A stretch of 64,000 nt of DNA from contig NZ_VXJW01000008.1 of NCBI RefSeq assembly GCF_008692845.1, forward strand, positions 107,828-171,827, in the 5' to 3' direction. This stretch comes from Salmonella enterica subsp. arizonae (GTDB lineage: Bacteria > Pseudomonadota > Gammaproteobacteria > Enterobacterales > Enterobacteriaceae). The notes beneath the pieces are model-generated. The model searched no databases. It was given only the letters and a program-made list of their open reading frames with translations, and was not told the DNA's origin. The first letter of the stretch is position 1; the number at the start of each line of letters is the position of its first letter. This document shows, piece after piece, positions 1-11,842 of the stretch. Both the position numbers and the translations under genes were made by a program.

Positions 1-956
<956 letters not shown>

Positions 957-967
957 GAGGTTCAGAC

Positions 968-1330
968 ATGAGCGTGATTTATCAAACCACCATCACCCGT
1001 ATCGGCCAGAGCGCGATGGAGGCGCTCGGCGAACAGATGCTGATTACGTTTCGGGAAGGCGCGCCGGCGGATATCGAAGAATTTTGCTTCATCCATTGTC
1101 ATGGCGAACTGACCGGCGAGCTGCAGCCTGGCGCGCGGTTTGAGCTAGGCCAGCATTGCTATCCAGTCACGGCAGTCGGCAGCGTGGCCGGGCAAAACCT
1201 GCGTGAACTGGGGCATATCACTTTGCGCTTCGATGGTCTGCGCGAAGCGGAATTTCCCGGCACCGTGCACGTAGCGGGGCCAGTACCGGACGATATCGCG
1301 CCGGGCTGTATTTTAAAGTTTATCGCTTAA
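968..1330 (+). CDS. srlB: PTS glucitol/sorbitol EIIA component SrlB
   Basis: Soluble 120-residue EIIA protein that passes phosphate from HPr to the SrlE EIIB domain. The F-I-H-C-H-G-E-L motif holds His43, the expected phosphorylation site of EIIA-Gut, with His45 next to it. It starts with ATG after an AGAGGTT ribosome site and sits between srlE and srlD with very short gaps, as in the E. coli srlAEBD operon. Length is as expected for the family. Confidence 0.96.
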   Translation: MSVIYQTTITRIGQSAMEALGEQMLITFREGAPADIEEFCFIHCHGELTGELQPGARFELGQHCYPVTAVGSVAGQNLRELGHITLRFDGLREAEFPGTVHVAGPVPDDIAPGCILKFIA

Positions 1331-1340
1331 GGAGAAAAAC

Positions 1341-2120
1341 ATGAATCAAGTTGCCGTTGTCATTGGCGGAGGCCAGACCCTGGGGGCGTTCCTTTGCCGT
1401 GGGCTTGCAGAAGAAGGATACCGCGTGGCGGTCGTGGATATTCAAAGCGATAAAGCCGCGAATGTCGCTCGGGAGATTAACGCCGATTTTGGCGAAGGCA
1501 TGGCGTATGGTTTTGGCGCCGACGCCACCAGCGAGCAGAGCGTGCTGGCGCTTTCCCGCGGCGTAGACGAGATTTTCGGGCGCGTCGATCTGCTGGTTTA
1601 CAGCGCGGGTATCGCCAAAGCGGCGTTTATCAGCGATTTCCAGTTGGGCGATTTTGACCGCTCGCTACAGGTGAATCTGGTGGGTTATTTCCTCTGCGCC
1701 CGTGAGTTTTCCCGCCTGATGATCCGCGACGGCATTCAGGGGCGCATTATTCAGATTAACTCTAAATCCGGCAAAGTGGGCAGTAAACACAACTCCGGCT
1801 ACAGCGCGGCGAAATTCGGCGGCGTGGGGTTAACCCAGTCTCTGGCGCTGGACCTGGCGGAGTATGGCATTACCGTACATTCGCTGATGCTCGGCAACTT
1901 GTTGAAATCGCCGATGTTCCAGTCATTGCTGCCGCAATACGCTACGAAACTGGGCATTAAACCCGACGAGGTGGAACAGTATTACATTGATAAGGTACCG
2001 CTCAAACGCGGGTGTGATTATCAGGATGTGCTGAACATGCTGCTGTTTTATGCCAGCCCGAAAGCGTCTTATTGCACCGGGCAGTCGATCAACGTAACCG
2101 GCGGTCAAGTGATGTTCTGA
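1341..2120 (+). CDS. srlD: Sorbitol-6-phosphate 2-dehydrogenase SrlD
   Basis: Cytoplasmic short-chain dehydrogenase (259 aa) that oxidises sorbitol 6-phosphate to fructose 6-phosphate with NAD+. The N-terminal Rossmann motif G-G-G-Q-T-L-G-A is at about residues 9-16. The catalytic Tyr154-x3-Lys158 (Y-S-A-A-K) is present with Ser residues at about 141-143, the classical SDR triad. An AAGGAG ribosome site precedes the ATG. It is the last of the PTS/catabolic genes and is separated from gutM by a REP element. Confidence 0.96.
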   Translation: MNQVAVVIGGGQTLGAFLCRGLAEEGYRVAVVDIQSDKAANVAREINADFGEGMAYGFGADATSEQSVLALSRGVDEIFGRVDLLVYSAGIAKAAFISDFQLGDFDRSLQVNLVGYFLCAREFSRLMIRDGIQGRIIQINSKSGKVGSKHNSGYSAAKFGGVGLTQSLALDLAEYGITVHSLMLGNLLKSPMFQSLLPQYATKLGIKPDEVEQYYIDKVPLKRGCDYQDVLNMLLFYASPKASYCTGQSINVTGGQVMF

Positions 2121-2128
2121 CCGTAAAT

Positions 2129-2177
2129 TGCCGGATGGCGACGTAACCGTCTTATCCAGCCTACGGCGCCATCAGGC
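2129..2177. repeat. REP element between srlD and gutM
   Basis: Palindromic GCCGGATGGCG ... CTTATCC-type sequence, typical of enterobacterial REP units. It fills almost the whole srlD-gutM gap and may stabilise the upstream mRNA or dampen read-through into the regulatory genes. Confidence 0.8.
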
Positions 2178-2196
2178 AAAACAACAGGAGCACATA

Positions 2197-2556
2197 ATGG
2201 TTTCCACTCTGATTACCGTCGCCGTTATCGCCTGGTGCGCGCAACTGGCGCTGGGCGGCTGGCAGATCTCCCGCTTTAATCGGGCATTCGATAAACTTAG
2301 CCAGCAGGGGCGGGTCGGCGTCGGGCGCTCCGGCGGGCGTTTTAAGCCCCGGGTGGTGGTTGCCGTGGCGCTGGATGAACAGCAGCGGGTGACGGACACT
2401 TTATTGATGAAAGGCCTTACGGTATTCGCCAGACCGGTTAAAATTGCCGCAATGCAAGGAAAACATTTGCATGAATTACAGCCTGATGTGATCTTTCCCC
2501 ATGATTCGCTCGCGCAGAATGCACTATCATTGGCGCTTAAACTGAAACATGGGTAA
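2197..2556 (+). CDS. gutM: Glucitol operon activator GutM
   Basis: 119-residue activator of the srl operon, which works against the SrlR repressor. I chose the ATG at 2197 because it follows an AACAGGAG ribosome site and gives the 119-aa length of E. coli GutM; the frame is open further upstream but that part runs through the REP. The N-terminus is a hydrophobic helix (V-S-T-L-I-T-V-A-V-I-A), and a basic segment rich in Gly/Arg follows (about residues 40-55). It lies between srlD and srlR, the conserved order. Confidence 0.93.
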   Translation: MVSTLITVAVIAWCAQLALGGWQISRFNRAFDKLSQQGRVGVGRSGGRFKPRVVVAVALDEQQRVTDTLLMKGLTVFARPVKIAAMQGKHLHELQPDVIFPHDSLAQNALSLALKLKHG

Positions 2557-2629
2557 TTTCGTTGTGAATGCGAATAGCTTGCGAAATTATCATTTCGCAA
2601 TGCATACATAAGTCAGGGTAATCACGCCT

Positions 2630-3403
2630 ATGAAACCTCGTCAGCGTCAGGCCGCGATTCTGGAGCACCTGCAAAAACAGGGAAAATGCTCGGTTGAAGA
2701 ACTGGCCCAGTACTTTGACACTACAGGCACCACTATCCGCAAAGATCTGGTCATTCTGGAAAATGCCGGAACCGTCATCCGTACCTATGGCGGCGTGGTC
2801 TTGAATAAAGAAGAGTCCGATCCGCCTATCGACCACAAAACGCTTATCAATACCCACAAAAAAGCGCTGATAGCCGCAACCGCCGTGAAATATATCCATG
2901 ACGGCGACTCTATTATTCTGGACGCCGGAAGTACCGTGTTACAGATGGTGCCGTTGCTTTCACGCTTTAGCAACATCACGGTGATGACAAACAGTTTACA
3001 TATTGTCAACTCGCTATCGGAACTGGACAACGAACAAACCATTCTGATGCCCGGCGGCACCTTCCGTAAAAAATCGGCGTCGTTTCACGGTCAACTAGCG
3101 GAAAACGCCTTTGAGCAATTCAGCTTTGATAAACTTTTCATGGGAACTGACGGTATTGACCTGAACGCCGGTGTGACCACGTTTAATGAGGTTTACACCG
3201 TCAGTAAGGCAATGTGCAATGCCGCACGCGAGGTGATTCTGATGGCGGACTCCTCAAAATTTGGTCGTAAAAGCCCCAATGTGGTGTGCAGTCTGGAAAG
3301 CGTCGACAAACTGATCACGGACGCGGGTATCGATCCGGCATTTCGTCAGGCGCTGGAAGAGAAAGGAATTACCGTTATCATAACCGGAGAAAGCAATGAG
3401 TGA
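2630..3403 (+). CDS. srlR: DeoR-family glucitol operon repressor SrlR (GutR)
   Basis: 257-aa DeoR/GlpR-type repressor of the sorbitol operon. The N-terminal winged helix (about residues 5-58) has the family signature with T-T-I-R-K-D-L in the recognition helix. The C-terminal sugar-phosphate sensor domain (about 75-235) includes D-A-G-S-T and G-T-D-G-I. It overlaps the start of gutQ by 8 bases, so the two are probably translationally coupled. Confidence 0.95.
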   Translation: MKPRQRQAAILEHLQKQGKCSVEELAQYFDTTGTTIRKDLVILENAGTVIRTYGGVVLNKEESDPPIDHKTLINTHKKALIAATAVKYIHDGDSIILDAGSTVLQMVPLLSRFSNITVMTNSLHIVNSLSELDNEQTILMPGGTFRKKSASFHGQLAENAFEQFSFDKLFMGTDGIDLNAGVTTFNEVYTVSKAMCNAAREVILMADSSKFGRKSPNVVCSLESVDKLITDAGIDPAFRQALEEKGITVIITGESNE

Positions 3404-4361
3404 CGCACTACTACACGCGGGCCGTCAGACCTTAATGCTGGAGCTACAGGAAGCCAGCCGTCTGCCGGAGCGCCTGGGCGATGATTTTGTCCGCGCCGCC
3501 AATATCATTATTCACTGTGAAGGCAAAGTGATCGTTTCCGGTATTGGCAAGTCAGGCCACATTGGTAAAAAAATCGCCGCGACGCTTGCCAGTACCGGTA
3601 CTCCCGCTTTTTTTGTTCATCCGGCGGAAGCGCTGCATGGCGATCTGGGGATGATTGAAAGCCGCGACGTGATGTTATTTATCTCCTATTCCGGCGGCGC
3701 AAAAGAACTCGACCTCATCATCCCGCGTCTGGAAGATAAATCCGTCGCGCTGCTGGCGATGACCGGTAAACCTCACTCTCCGCTGGGGCGCGCGGCAAAA
3801 GCCGTTCTGGATATTTCCGTCGAGCGTGAAGCCTGCCCGATGCATCTGGCGCCGACGTCCAGTACCGTCACTACGTTGATGATGGGCGATGCGCTGGCGA
3901 TGGCGGTCATGCAGGCGCGCGGTTTTAACGAAGAAGATTTCGCCCGTTCGCATCCGGCTGGCGCACTGGGCGCGCGTTTGCTCAATAATGTGCATCACCT
4001 GATGCGCCAGGGCGATGCAATACCGCAGGTGATGCTCGCCACCAGCGTGATGGATGCCATGCTGGAACTTAGCCGTACCGGACTGGGACTGGTGGCGGTT
4101 TGCGATGAGCAACATGTTGTGAAAGGCGTCTTTACCGACGGCGACCTGCGTCGCTGGCTGGTGAGCGGCGGCGCGCTCACCACGCCGGTCAGCGAAGCCA
4201 TGACGCCCAACGGGATTACGCTCCAGGCGCAAAGCCGCGCCATTGACGCCAAAGAGCTCCTGATGAAACGCAAAATTACCGCCGCGCCGGTGGTCGATGA
4301 AAACGGCAAACTCACCGGCGCCATTAACCTGCAGGATTTCTACCAGGCGGGGATTATTTAA
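3396..4361 (+). CDS. gutQ: D-arabinose 5-phosphate isomerase GutQ
   Basis: 321-aa isomerase that interconverts ribulose 5-phosphate and arabinose 5-phosphate, a paralogue of KdsD. An N-terminal SIS sugar-isomerase domain (G-I-G-K-S-G-H-I-G near residue 50 and [11 protein letters not shown] near 72-82) is followed by two CBS domains (about 200-260 and 265-320). It is the last gene of the srl cluster. Its stop overlaps the stop of the convergent norR by about 3 bases, so transcription from the two sides meets here. Confidence 0.95.
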   Translation: MSDALLHAGRQTLMLELQEASRLPERLGDDFVRAANIIIHCEGKVIVSGIGKSGHIGKKIAATLASTGTPAFFVHPAEALHGDLGMIESRDVMLFISYSGGAKELDLIIPRLEDKSVALLAMTGKPHSPLGRAAKAVLDISVEREACPMHLAPTSSTVTTLMMGDALAMAVMQARGFNEEDFARSHPAGALGARLLNNVHHLMRQGDAIPQVMLATSVMDAMLELSRTGLGLVAVCDEQHVVKGVFTDGDLRRWLVSGGALTTPVSEAMTPNGITLQAQSRAIDAKELLMKRKITAAPVVDENGKLTGAINLQDFYQAGII

Positions 4362-5878
4362 TCCTTCAGTCCCAGACGTTTCGCCAGCCGGTGCAGGTTG
4401 GCGACGTCGGTTTCCAGCGCCCGCGCGCTGGCCGCCCAGTTATGATTATTTTGCGCCAGCGCCTGGCGAATCATCTCTCGCTGGAAGTTCTCCGTCGATT
4501 CGCGTAAATTGCGGCAATTCGGCAGCGCCAGAAAGCTTTCCGCAGGCGGCGCGGGTAAAACGTCCTCTGACAAAGCAAAATGCTGCGCCTCCAGTATCAC
4601 CTCATCCCCTGCCCGGGTCGCTCTCGCCAGCACAACCGCACGGTGAATGGCATGTTCCAGCTCCCGGACATTGCCCGGCCAGCCATAGTTGAGCAAATGG
4701 CGGCGCGCGCCGGGACTCAGCACCACGCGGGACAGCCCCAGCCGCAGTCGGCACTGCTCGCAAAAATAGCCCGCCAGCAACACCACATCATCGCCGCGCT
4801 CGCGCAGCGGCGGCACAAAGAGCGGGAAAACGCTCAGGCGATGGAACAGATCGGCGCGAAAACGCCCCGCCAGCACCTCTTCACGCAGGTCACGGTTGGT
4901 CGCCGCCAACACCCGCACATCCACGCGCAGGCTACGATCATCGCCGACGCGCTGAATATCGCCATACTGCAACACGCGAAGTAGCTTGGCCTGTAGCGCC
5001 AGCGACAGTTCGCCAATCTCATCCAGAAACAGCGTACCGTTGTCGGCCATTTCGAACTTTCCGCTACGGTGGCTGATGGCGCCGGTAAATGCGCCTTTTA
5101 CATGACCAAACAACTCGCTCTCCGCCACGCTTTCCGGCAGCGCGGCGCAGTTGAGATAGACCAGCGGATTGACCGCTCTGGGGGAGCCCTGGTGAATAGC
5201 TTTCGCCACCAGCTCTTTACCGGTCCCCGTTTCACCGCCGATCAGCACGTTAAGATCGGAGCTCGCCACAATCTCGATCTCTTTTTTCAACTGCGTCATC
5301 GCAGGCGACAGGCCGATCATGTGCGTCTCTTTTATCGGTTCGAACGCGGCGGACGACCCCGGCAGCATGTTCTGGCTTTCCAGTTGTTCAATCAACAGCG
5401 CATTACTCAATGCCCCAGCGGCCAGCGCGGCGATAAGCCGCAGCTCTTCATCGCTGAATACTTCGAATTGCGCCGGCGTCATGGCATCAAGGGTCAGCGC
5501 ACCGATCAGGTTCTGCCCGGCAAACAGCGGCAGCCCAACACAGGCGTGGACTTTCAGACTTTCCTGTCCGGGAATTAACCCGTCATACGGATCGGGCAAA
5601 TCGCTATCGGCGGGGAAACGCACTACGTCCCCCGCACGGGCGATAGCCTCCAGACGCGGATGCCCTTCCAGAGTAAAACGCCTGCCGAGAACGTCCTGCG
5701 CCAGGCCGTCAATCGCCAGTGGAATAAATTGTCCTGATTCATAACGCAACAGCGCCGAGGCGTCGCACGCCAGCACCTGACGCAGCGTAGTAATCAACCG
5801 TTGAAAACGATCCTGATGCCCGATGCCGCGTTGTAACTCAATGGCGATGCCCGCCAATACCTCCACGGAAAAACTCAT
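4358..5878 (-). CDS. norR: Anaerobic nitric oxide reductase transcription regulator NorR
   Basis: 506-aa sigma-54 enhancer-binding protein that senses NO and activates norVW. The N-terminal GAF domain keeps the residues reported for the mononuclear iron site in E. coli: Arg75, Asp96, Asp99, His111, Cys113 and Asp131. The AAA+ domain has Walker A G-E-T-G-T-G-K-E at 215-222 and the sigma-54-contact loop G-A-F-T-G-A at 262-267. A Fis-type HTH lies at the C-terminus. The frame is open 10 codons further upstream, but the M-S-F-S start gives the family length. It is transcribed divergently from norVW. Confidence 0.96.
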   Translation of the reverse strand: MSFSVEVLAGIAIELQRGIGHQDRFQRLITTLRQVLACDASALLRYESGQFIPLAIDGLAQDVLGRRFTLEGHPRLEAIARAGDVVRFPADSDLPDPYDGLIPGQESLKVHACVGLPLFAGQNLIGALTLDAMTPAQFEVFSDEELRLIAALAAGALSNALLIEQLESQNMLPGSSAAFEPIKETHMIGLSPAMTQLKKEIEIVASSDLNVLIGGETGTGKELVAKAIHQGSPRAVNPLVYLNCAALPESVAESELFGHVKGAFTGAISHRSGKFEMADNGTLFLDEIGELSLALQAKLLRVLQYGDIQRVGDDRSLRVDVRVLAATNRDLREEVLAGRFRADLFHRLSVFPLFVPPLRERGDDVVLLAGYFCEQCRLRLGLSRVVLSPGARRHLLNYGWPGNVRELEHAIHRAVVLARATRAGDEVILEAQHFALSEDVLPAPPAESFLALPNCRNLRESTENFQREMIRQALAQNNHNWAASARALETDVANLHRLAKRLGLKD

Positions 5879-5890
5879 AGCTACCTCATT

Positions 5891-5946
5891 GTCATTTTGA
5901 CAATGCATAGTGTCATATTGACAGCACCATTTATAGTCTTTTTGAC
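5891..5946. promoter_or_regulatory. Three NorR enhancer sites
   Basis: Three GTC-N5-GAC repeats at 5891-5901 (GTCATTTTGAC), 5912-5922 (GTCATATTGAC) and 5936-5946 (GTCTTTTTGAC). The spacing and GTCA/TGAC cores match the three NorR-binding sites known upstream of E. coli norV. Site 1 lies immediately upstream of the norR start, so bound NorR could also repress its own gene. Confidence 0.9.
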
Positions 5947-6001
5947 TACATCAAAAATACAAAATCATTATAATTTCATATAAATCAATAACATGGAAAA
6001 T

Positions 6002-6017
6002 TGGCATACTACCTGCA
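6002..6017 (+). promoter_or_regulatory. Sigma-54 promoter of norVW
   Basis: TGGCATACTACCTGCA has the -24 GG (6003-6004) and -12 GC (6015-6016) separated by exactly 10 bases, the invariant sigma-54 spacing. It lies 46 bases before the norV ATG and 56 bases past the last NorR site. Confidence 0.9.
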
Positions 6018-6063
6018 ATAAGCAAAGCAACTTTTTGCAAACGTTGAATGAATTGAGGTGGTT

Positions 6064-7503
6064 ATGTCTATCCTAGTTAAAAATAATATTCATTGGGTTG
6101 GCCAGCGCGACTGGGAAGTACGTGATTTTCACGGAACCGAATACAAAACGCTGCGCGGCAGCAGCTATAACAGCTATCTCATTCGTGAAGAAAAGAATGT
6201 GCTGATCGATACCGTCGATCATAAGTTTAGCCGTGAGTTTGTGCAAAATCTGCGCAGTGAAATCGACCTCGCGGACATCGACTACATCATCATTAACCAT
6301 GCCGAAGAAGACCATGCAGGCGCGCTGACCGAACTGATGGCGCAGATCCCGGACGCGCCTATCTACTGTACTGCCAACGCCATTGATTCTATCAACGGCC
6401 ATCACCATCACCCGGAATGGAATTTTAAGGTGGTGAAAACCGGCGATACGCTGGATATCGGCAACGGCAAGCAGTTGATCTTCGTGGAAACGCCGATGCT
6501 GCACTGGCCGGATAGCATGATGACCTATATGACCGGCGACGCGGTATTATTCAGCAACGATGCCTTTGGTCAGCACTATTGCGACGAACGTCTGTTCAAT
6601 GATGAAGTGGATCAGACCGAACTATTTGAACAGTGCCAGCGCTACTACGCCAACATCCTGACGCCGTTCAGCCGTCTGGTAACGCCAAAAATTACCGAAA
6701 TCCTCGGCTTCAACCTGCCGGTGGATATGATTGCGACCTCACACGGCGTGGTATGGCGCGACAACCCAACGCAAATCGTGGAACTGTATCTGAAATGGGC
6801 GGCAGATTATCAGGAAGATCGTATCACTATTTTCTACGACACCATGTCGAACAATACTCGCATGATGGCGGATGCCATCGCACAGGGTATCAACGAAGTG
6901 GACCCGAACGTGGCGGTCAAAATCTTTAATGTCGCCCGCAGCGATAAAAATGAAATACTGACCAACGTCTTCCGTTCGAAAGGCGTGCTGGCCGGCACTT
7001 CTACCATGAACAACGTGATGATGCCGAAAATCGCCGGTCTGGTGGAAGAGATGACCGGCCTGCGCTTTCGCAACAAGCGCGCCAGCGCCTTCGGTTCGCA
7101 TGGCTGGAGCGGCGGCGCGGTGGATCGACTGTCCACGCGCTTACAGGATGCCGGTTTTGAAATGTCCCTGAGTCTGAAAGCGAAATGGCGTCCGGATGTG
7201 GATGCGCTGGAGCTGTGCCGTCAGCACGGTCGCGACATCGCGCGTCAGTGGGCGCTTGCTCCGCTGCCGGAAACCACACAGAAAACCACGCCAGCCGAAG
7301 AAATCACAACCTGCGCCGCCGCAGACCTCGGCCCTAAAATGCAATGCAGCGTATGCCAGTGGATTTACGACCCTGCGCTGGGCGAGCCGTTGCAGGATGT
7401 CGCGCCGGGTACGCCGTGGAGCGACGTGCCGGATAACTTCCTGTGCCCGGAATGTTCATTAGGTAAAGACGTGTTCGACGTACTGGCGACGGAGGCAAAA
7501 TGA
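6064..7503 (+). CDS. norV: Anaerobic nitric oxide reductase flavorubredoxin NorV
   Basis: 479-aa flavodiiron protein that reduces NO to N2O under anaerobic conditions. The N-terminal metallo-beta-lactamase-like domain has the di-iron ligands His79, Glu81, Asp83 and His84 (H-A-E-E-D-H). A flavodoxin domain follows (T-M-S-N-N-T-R-M-M phosphate loop around residue 260), then a C-terminal rubredoxin with two C-x2-C pairs (C-S-V-C and C-P-E-C). The ATG at 6064 is preferred to the GTG two codons upstream because it follows GAGGTGG and matches E. coli NorV. Its stop overlaps the norW start (ATGA). Confidence 0.97.
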   Translation: MSILVKNNIHWVGQRDWEVRDFHGTEYKTLRGSSYNSYLIREEKNVLIDTVDHKFSREFVQNLRSEIDLADIDYIIINHAEEDHAGALTELMAQIPDAPIYCTANAIDSINGHHHHPEWNFKVVKTGDTLDIGNGKQLIFVETPMLHWPDSMMTYMTGDAVLFSNDAFGQHYCDERLFNDEVDQTELFEQCQRYYANILTPFSRLVTPKITEILGFNLPVDMIATSHGVVWRDNPTQIVELYLKWAADYQEDRITIFYDTMSNNTRMMADAIAQGINEVDPNVAVKIFNVARSDKNEILTNVFRSKGVLAGTSTMNNVMMPKIAGLVEEMTGLRFRNKRASAFGSHGWSGGAVDRLSTRLQDAGFEMSLSLKAKWRPDVDALELCRQHGRDIARQWALAPLPETTQKTTPAEEITTCAAADLGPKMQCSVCQWIYDPALGEPLQDVAPGTPWSDVPDNFLCPECSLGKDVFDVLATEAK

Positions 7504-8633
7504 GTCGAGGGATCATCATTATTGGGTCGGGCTTCGCCGCCCGCCAGCTCGTCAAAAATATCCGTAAACAAGATGCGCATGTGCCGTTAACCCTGATTGC
7601 GGCGGACAGCATGGATGAGTACAACAAGCCCGATCTCAGCCACGTTATCAGCCAGTCGCAGCGCGCCGATGATCTCACCCGCCAGTTAGCGGGGGAATTT
7701 GCTGAACAGTTTAATCTGCGACTGTTCCCGCATACCTGGGTTGCTGACATTGATGCCGATGCCCATGTGGTGAAAAGCCAGGATAAGCAGTGGCAGTACG
7801 ACAAACTGGTACTGGCAACCGGGGCGGCGGCCTTTGTGCCGCCGGTTGCAGGACGTGAGTTAATGCTTACTCTGAATAGCCAGCAGGAGTACCGCGCCTG
7901 TGAAACACAACTGCGCGCAGCGCAGCGGGTACTGATTGTCGGCGGCGGTCTCATTGGCAGTGAATTAGCGATGGATTTCTGCCGCGCCGGGAAAACGGTA
8001 ACGCTGATGGACAACGCCGCCAGTCTTCTCGCCTCGTTGATGCCGCCGGAAGTGAGCAGTCGCTTACAGCATCGTCTGACTGATATGGGGGTGCATCTGC
8101 AGCTGAAATCACAGCTACAAGAGCTGGAGAAAAGCGAGGCAGGTATCCGCGCGACGTTGGCAAGTCAGCGTCGCATCGAGGTAGATGCGGCGATTGCCGC
8201 CACCGGCTTACGCCCGGAAACTGCGCTGGCGCGCCGTGCCGGGTTAGTCATCAACCACGGCGTCTGCGTGGATAGCTATCTACAGACCAGTCACCCAGAC
8301 ATTTACGCGATAGGCGACTGCGCGGAAATCAACGGTCAGGTACTGCCTTTCCTGCAACCGATTCAGTTAAGCGCGATGTACCTGGCGAAAAATCTGCTCG
8401 GCGGCAAGGCGCCGCTAAAGCTACCGACGATGCTGGTCAAAGTCAAAACACCGGAACTGCCGCTGCATCTGGCGGGAGAAACCCAGCGCCGCGATTTGAG
8501 CTGGCATATTACCGCAGAATCTGACGGTATGATTGCCAAAGGCATGAGCGGAGAAGGACAACTGCGCGCCTTTGTGGCGAGTGAAGACCGCATGAAAGAG
8601 GCCTTTGCGCTCCTGAAAATGCTGCCCGTGTAA
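7500..8633 (+). CDS. norW: NADH:flavorubredoxin reductase NorW
   Basis: 377-aa FAD-dependent oxidoreductase that passes electrons from NADH to the rubredoxin domain of NorV. The FAD-binding motif G-S-G-F-A-A-R is at the N-terminus (about residues 8-14), a second dinucleotide fold G-G-G-L-I-G-S-E lies near residue 150, and the FAD motif I-Y-A-I-G-D-C-A-E is near 260. It overlaps norV by 4 bases, consistent with one norVW transcript. Confidence 0.96.
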   Translation: MSRGIIIIGSGFAARQLVKNIRKQDAHVPLTLIAADSMDEYNKPDLSHVISQSQRADDLTRQLAGEFAEQFNLRLFPHTWVADIDADAHVVKSQDKQWQYDKLVLATGAAAFVPPVAGRELMLTLNSQQEYRACETQLRAAQRVLIVGGGLIGSELAMDFCRAGKTVTLMDNAASLLASLMPPEVSSRLQHRLTDMGVHLQLKSQLQELEKSEAGIRATLASQRRIEVDAAIAATGLRPETALARRAGLVINHGVCVDSYLQTSHPDIYAIGDCAEINGQVLPFLQPIQLSAMYLAKNLLGGKAPLKLPTMLVKVKTPELPLHLAGETQRRDLSWHITAESDGMIAKGMSGEGQLRAFVASEDRMKEAFALLKMLPV

Positions 8634-8639
8634 GTCTGT

Positions 8640-8725
8640 GATGCCGGATGGCGCCGCTTCGCGTCTTATCCGGCCTACGAGTGAGCCTCTATTGGTAGGC
8701 CGGATAAGGCGCAGCCGCGATCCGC
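8640..8725. repeat. BIME (paired inverted REPs) between convergent norW and hypF
   Basis: Two inverted GCCGGATGGCG / CTTATCCGGCCTAC units separated by a short spacer. It lies between two converging genes, where such elements often act in both directions as transcription-end or mRNA-stabilising structures. Confidence 0.85.
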
Positions 8726-8730
8726 CCCCC

Positions 8731-10971
8731 CTACGCTTCACTCAACCAGCGCGCCGCGGCAACCACGCCCTGTCCCAACGATAATCCGCCATCGCCCGCC
8801 GGGAACTGCTGCGGAAATAACAAGTTAAAATCAGAAAGATAAAAAGAAAGGCGTGCGCGCAATAAGCGGTTGTGTATCACCCCACCGCTGAAAACCAGCG
8901 TGGTTATCCCCCGCGCCGTAGCCTGTTGGCGCATCAGCGTGGCAAACCCACACGCCAGCGCATCATGAAAAGCCCAGGCGCGTTGCGCGGGCGTGGCCTG
9001 CCAGCTCAACCATTGCCGCCAGAAAACGGCTAAGTCCAGTTGAGCGCCGTTAAGCGGCATCGTCACCGGATGCTCAACGTGAATGCATTGAGAGGCCAGC
9101 GCCTCCAGCGCGCAGGCTGCCTCGCCTTCATAGCTAAGCAATGCTGGCGCGCAGCGAAGCGCGGCGGCCACCGCGTCAAACAACCGCCCGCAGGAAGACG
9201 CCAGCGGGGCATTGACGCCGCGCTCAATGGCGCGCGCCAGGACATTCCAGCTTTGCTGTTGTACTCCCGCTGTCTCCGGATAATTCTGCCAGTCCGGCAC
9301 AAAGCGCAGACACTGCGCCAGCAGATTGCGCCACGGCTGTCTGGCAGCCAGATCGCCTCCTGGCAGCGCCACGGCGGGCAGCCCCCCCAGCCGTTCACAT
9401 TGACGATAATTTACCCGCAGGCATTCGCCTCCCCAGAGAGCGCCATTCTCGCCCATCCCGATACCGTCTACCGTCAGGGCAATAACCTCTCCGCCGTCCA
9501 GCGGCCACCCATGCTCGGCCAGACAGGCCGCCGCATGGGCATGATGGTGTAACACAGCCCCGGTCGGCAGGCGCATCTCGCTGGCCCACCGACTGGAGAC
9601 ATAGCCCGGATGCGCATCGCAGACGATACGCTCTGGCGTAAAATCGTAGATTGACTGGATCAGGCGCAATGCCTCGCGCCACTGCGCCTGGATACCGTCA
9701 TCGCTGAGATCGCCCAAATGCTGGCTGACAACCGCCTGCTCACCGCGTACCAGACAGAACGTATTTTTCAGATCGGCGCCCAGACAAAGTAGCGGCGGCA
9801 CATTGCGGAACCCCGGCGGCAACGCAATCGCGTCCGGCACGTACCCCCGTGAACGACGCAGCATTTCACCGCTGTCGCGCACTACGGAGTCGTCCATGCG
9901 TTGCACGATATCGCGATTGTGCAACAAGAAACCATCGGCAATATCGTGTAAATCGTCCAGCGCCTGTTCGTTGGTGATAGCGGGCGGCCTGCCGCTCAGG
10001 TTGCCGGACGTCATCACCAGCGGGTAATTGAGTTCCTGCAACAAGAGATGTTGCAATGGGTTGGCTGGCAGCATAACGCCCACCTCTGTAAGCCCTGGCG
10101 CGATGCCCTCACACAGCGAAGGCACAGACTGCTTATCCACCAGCACAATCGGGGCCGCTGGCGTGGTCAGCAGCGAACGCGCCGCGGTCGGCAGCGTTTG
10201 CGCCGTGGGCAACATCACCGCCAGTGGTTTCGCCGGACGATGTTTACGCGCCCGCAGCATTGCCACCGCGCTATTGTTGCGCGCGTCGCAGACCAGATGA
10301 AAACCGCCAAGCCCTTTAACGGCAATAATGCCCCCGGCGTTCAATTGGGCGACCGCCGCCTGTAAGGCCGCCTCTTTTTCCGCTCGTTCACATTGGCTGC
10401 GCCACTCAAGGTGCGGCCCGCATGCCGGACAGGCAACGGGCTGGGCATGAAAACGACGATCATACGGATCGCGGTATTCCGTGTCGCATTCCGGGCACAG
10501 GGGAAATGCCGCCATCACCGTAAATGGCCGGTCATAGGGCATAGCGCGAATAATAGTGAAGCGTGGGCCGCAGTGAGTGCAATTGATGAAGGGATAACGG
10601 TAGCGTCGCTCGCCAGGGGTATTCATCTCGGCAAGACATGCCGGGCAGGTCGCCGCGTCCGGCACAATTTGCGTATTCATCGCGCCGCCTGCGCTCTGAC
10701 GAATGGCGAAATCTGTCGGTGTGCGCTCCCATATCAACGACTCGTGTTCAACGCTGTCAATGCGCGCCAGCGGCGGACAGTGTTGATAGAGCGCGGCAAT
10801 AAATTGCGACGGCTCTTCCAGCAGCCGAACTACGACGCCGTCGCCGTCATTACATACGTCGCCGTGTAATCGCAACTGCTGCGCCAGTTGCCAGACAAAG
10901 GGACGAAAACCAACGCCCTGTACTTTGCCCCGAATACGTAGCTGTACGCCCGAAGGTGTGTCTATCGCCAT
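8731..10971 (-). CDS. hypF: [NiFe]-hydrogenase maturation carbamoyltransferase HypF
   Basis: 746-aa enzyme that converts carbamoyl phosphate to a carbamoyl group and passes it to HypE for making the active-site cyanide ligands. Domains in order: acylphosphatase-like (about 8-95, with G-x-V-Q-G-V-G-F-R), a double zinc-finger region with four C-x2-C pairs (about 105-185), a YrdC-like domain (about 200-385) and a Kae1-like domain with the H-H-H-A-H-A metal motif near residue 475. It lies downstream of hydN on the same strand, and the two form the hydN-hypF unit controlled by FhlA in E. coli. Confidence 0.96.
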   Translation of the reverse strand: MAIDTPSGVQLRIRGKVQGVGFRPFVWQLAQQLRLHGDVCNDGDGVVVRLLEEPSQFIAALYQHCPPLARIDSVEHESLIWERTPTDFAIRQSAGGAMNTQIVPDAATCPACLAEMNTPGERRYRYPFINCTHCGPRFTIIRAMPYDRPFTVMAAFPLCPECDTEYRDPYDRRFHAQPVACPACGPHLEWRSQCERAEKEAALQAAVAQLNAGGIIAVKGLGGFHLVCDARNNSAVAMLRARKHRPAKPLAVMLPTAQTLPTAARSLLTTPAAPIVLVDKQSVPSLCEGIAPGLTEVGVMLPANPLQHLLLQELNYPLVMTSGNLSGRPPAITNEQALDDLHDIADGFLLHNRDIVQRMDDSVVRDSGEMLRRSRGYVPDAIALPPGFRNVPPLLCLGADLKNTFCLVRGEQAVVSQHLGDLSDDGIQAQWREALRLIQSIYDFTPERIVCDAHPGYVSSRWASEMRLPTGAVLHHHAHAAACLAEHGWPLDGGEVIALTVDGIGMGENGALWGGECLRVNYRQCERLGGLPAVALPGGDLAARQPWRNLLAQCLRFVPDWQNYPETAGVQQQSWNVLARAIERGVNAPLASSCGRLFDAVAAALRCAPALLSYEGEAACALEALASQCIHVEHPVTMPLNGAQLDLAVFWRQWLSWQATPAQRAWAFHDALACGFATLMRQQATARGITTLVFSGGVIHNRLLRARLSFYLSDFNLLFPQQFPAGDGGLSLGQGVVAAARWLSEA

Positions 10972-10994
10972 CTTATTTTCCCGCCATCATCAAA

Positions 10995-11072
10995 CCCGGA
11001 TGCCTGATGGCGCTGCGCTTATCAGGCCTACAACCGAACAAGCCGTAGGCCGGGTAAAGCCATCCGGCAATG
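10995..11072. repeat. BIME between hypF and hydN
   Basis: Two facing REP units (CCGGATGCCTGATGGCGC ... and GTAGGCCGGGTAAAGCCATCCGGC). It sits inside the hydN-hypF operon space and may set the relative amount of the two mRNAs. Confidence 0.8.
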
Positions 11073-11105
11073 CTTTGTGGCGTATTCTACGCGCAATTGC
11101 AGAAA

Positions 11106-11651
11106 TCAGAAAAGCAACGACGCTGTTGAATCCAACGCCGCGCGACGGCGTTTTTCCGCGCTCAACTGTTCAAGTTTATTACGGTCGACGCAGATCAGAG
11201 CGTGCGTCGGGCAGGCGGCCATACAGGCCGGACCGGCTTCACGGTGGTGGCATAGATCGCACTTGTTGGCTTCGGCTTTTTCGGCACGCACGTTCAGCCC
11301 CGCGCCGCTATTGCGCACCACCGGGCGCACCACCACTTCCATTGCGCCGTAAGGACAGGCCACTACGCAGGTTTTACAGCCAATGCAGCGTTCCTGCATC
11401 ACATGAACAAAGCCTTTATCACGGCTGATGGCGCCATTCGGGCAGACGTTGGCGCACGGCGCGTCTTCACACTGGCGACACAGCGTTGCCGTGGAGACGT
11501 TCACGCCTTTGATGACATGGATACGAGGTAAAAAGGTTTCAGGAGTCAGCGATGCGCAATCCTGATTTTCCTGATGGGATACGACGCAGGCGACTTCACA
11601 GGTACGGCAACCAATGCACTTACTCGCGTCTGCAATGATGAAACGGTTCAT
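11106..11651 (-). CDS. hydN: Four-cluster ferredoxin-type electron carrier HydN
   Basis: 181-aa iron-sulfur protein linked to formate dehydrogenase H and hydrogenase activity. Four Cys-rich [4Fe-4S] motifs are visible (C-I-G-C-R-T-C, C-R-Q-C, C-I-G-C-K-T-C, C-D-L-C-H-H). The start M-N-R-F-I-I follows a CTGGAGAA ribosome site; the longer open frame upstream has no such support. The last few residues (after K-R-R-R) are longer than in E. coli HydN as I remember it. It resembles HycB, encoded at 18511-19119. Confidence 0.94.
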   Translation of the reverse strand: MNRFIIADASKCIGCRTCEVACVVSHQENQDCASLTPETFLPRIHVIKGVNVSTATLCRQCEDAPCANVCPNGAISRDKGFVHVMQERCIGCKTCVVACPYGAMEVVVRPVVRNSGAGLNVRAEKAEANKCDLCHHREAGPACMAACPTHALICVDRNKLEQLSAEKRRRAALDSTASLLF

Positions 11652-11689
11652 CAAATTCTCCAGCAATAACAGATGATGTGCCGATGTAT

Positions 11690-11704
11690 ACACGAATCAT
11701 GCCA
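11690..11704 (-). promoter_or_regulatory. Putative sigma-54 promoter of hydN-hypF
   Basis: On the minus strand TTGGCATGATTCGTGT has a clear -24 GG; 10 bases on, the -12 element reads GT rather than the usual GC. It lies about 40 bases before the hydN start. FhlA/sigma-54 control of hydN-hypF is known in E. coli; the weaker -12 makes this less certain than the hyc and hyp promoters. Confidence 0.6.
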
Positions 11705-11842
11705 ACATTTAAGGTATTGTTATATATAATTATTTTATTTACTCAGGAGAACAAAAGCGTGTCATCGACACAAGTGACGATGACGGATGACAACTGCTTT
11801 AGGGAGAGGGGAAATGCCGCCTATCTCATTCGGCATTAAAAA

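Noticed and set aside
7334..8014. 226-codon frame opposite norV/norW
   Set aside because: Antisense shadow of two well-supported genes.
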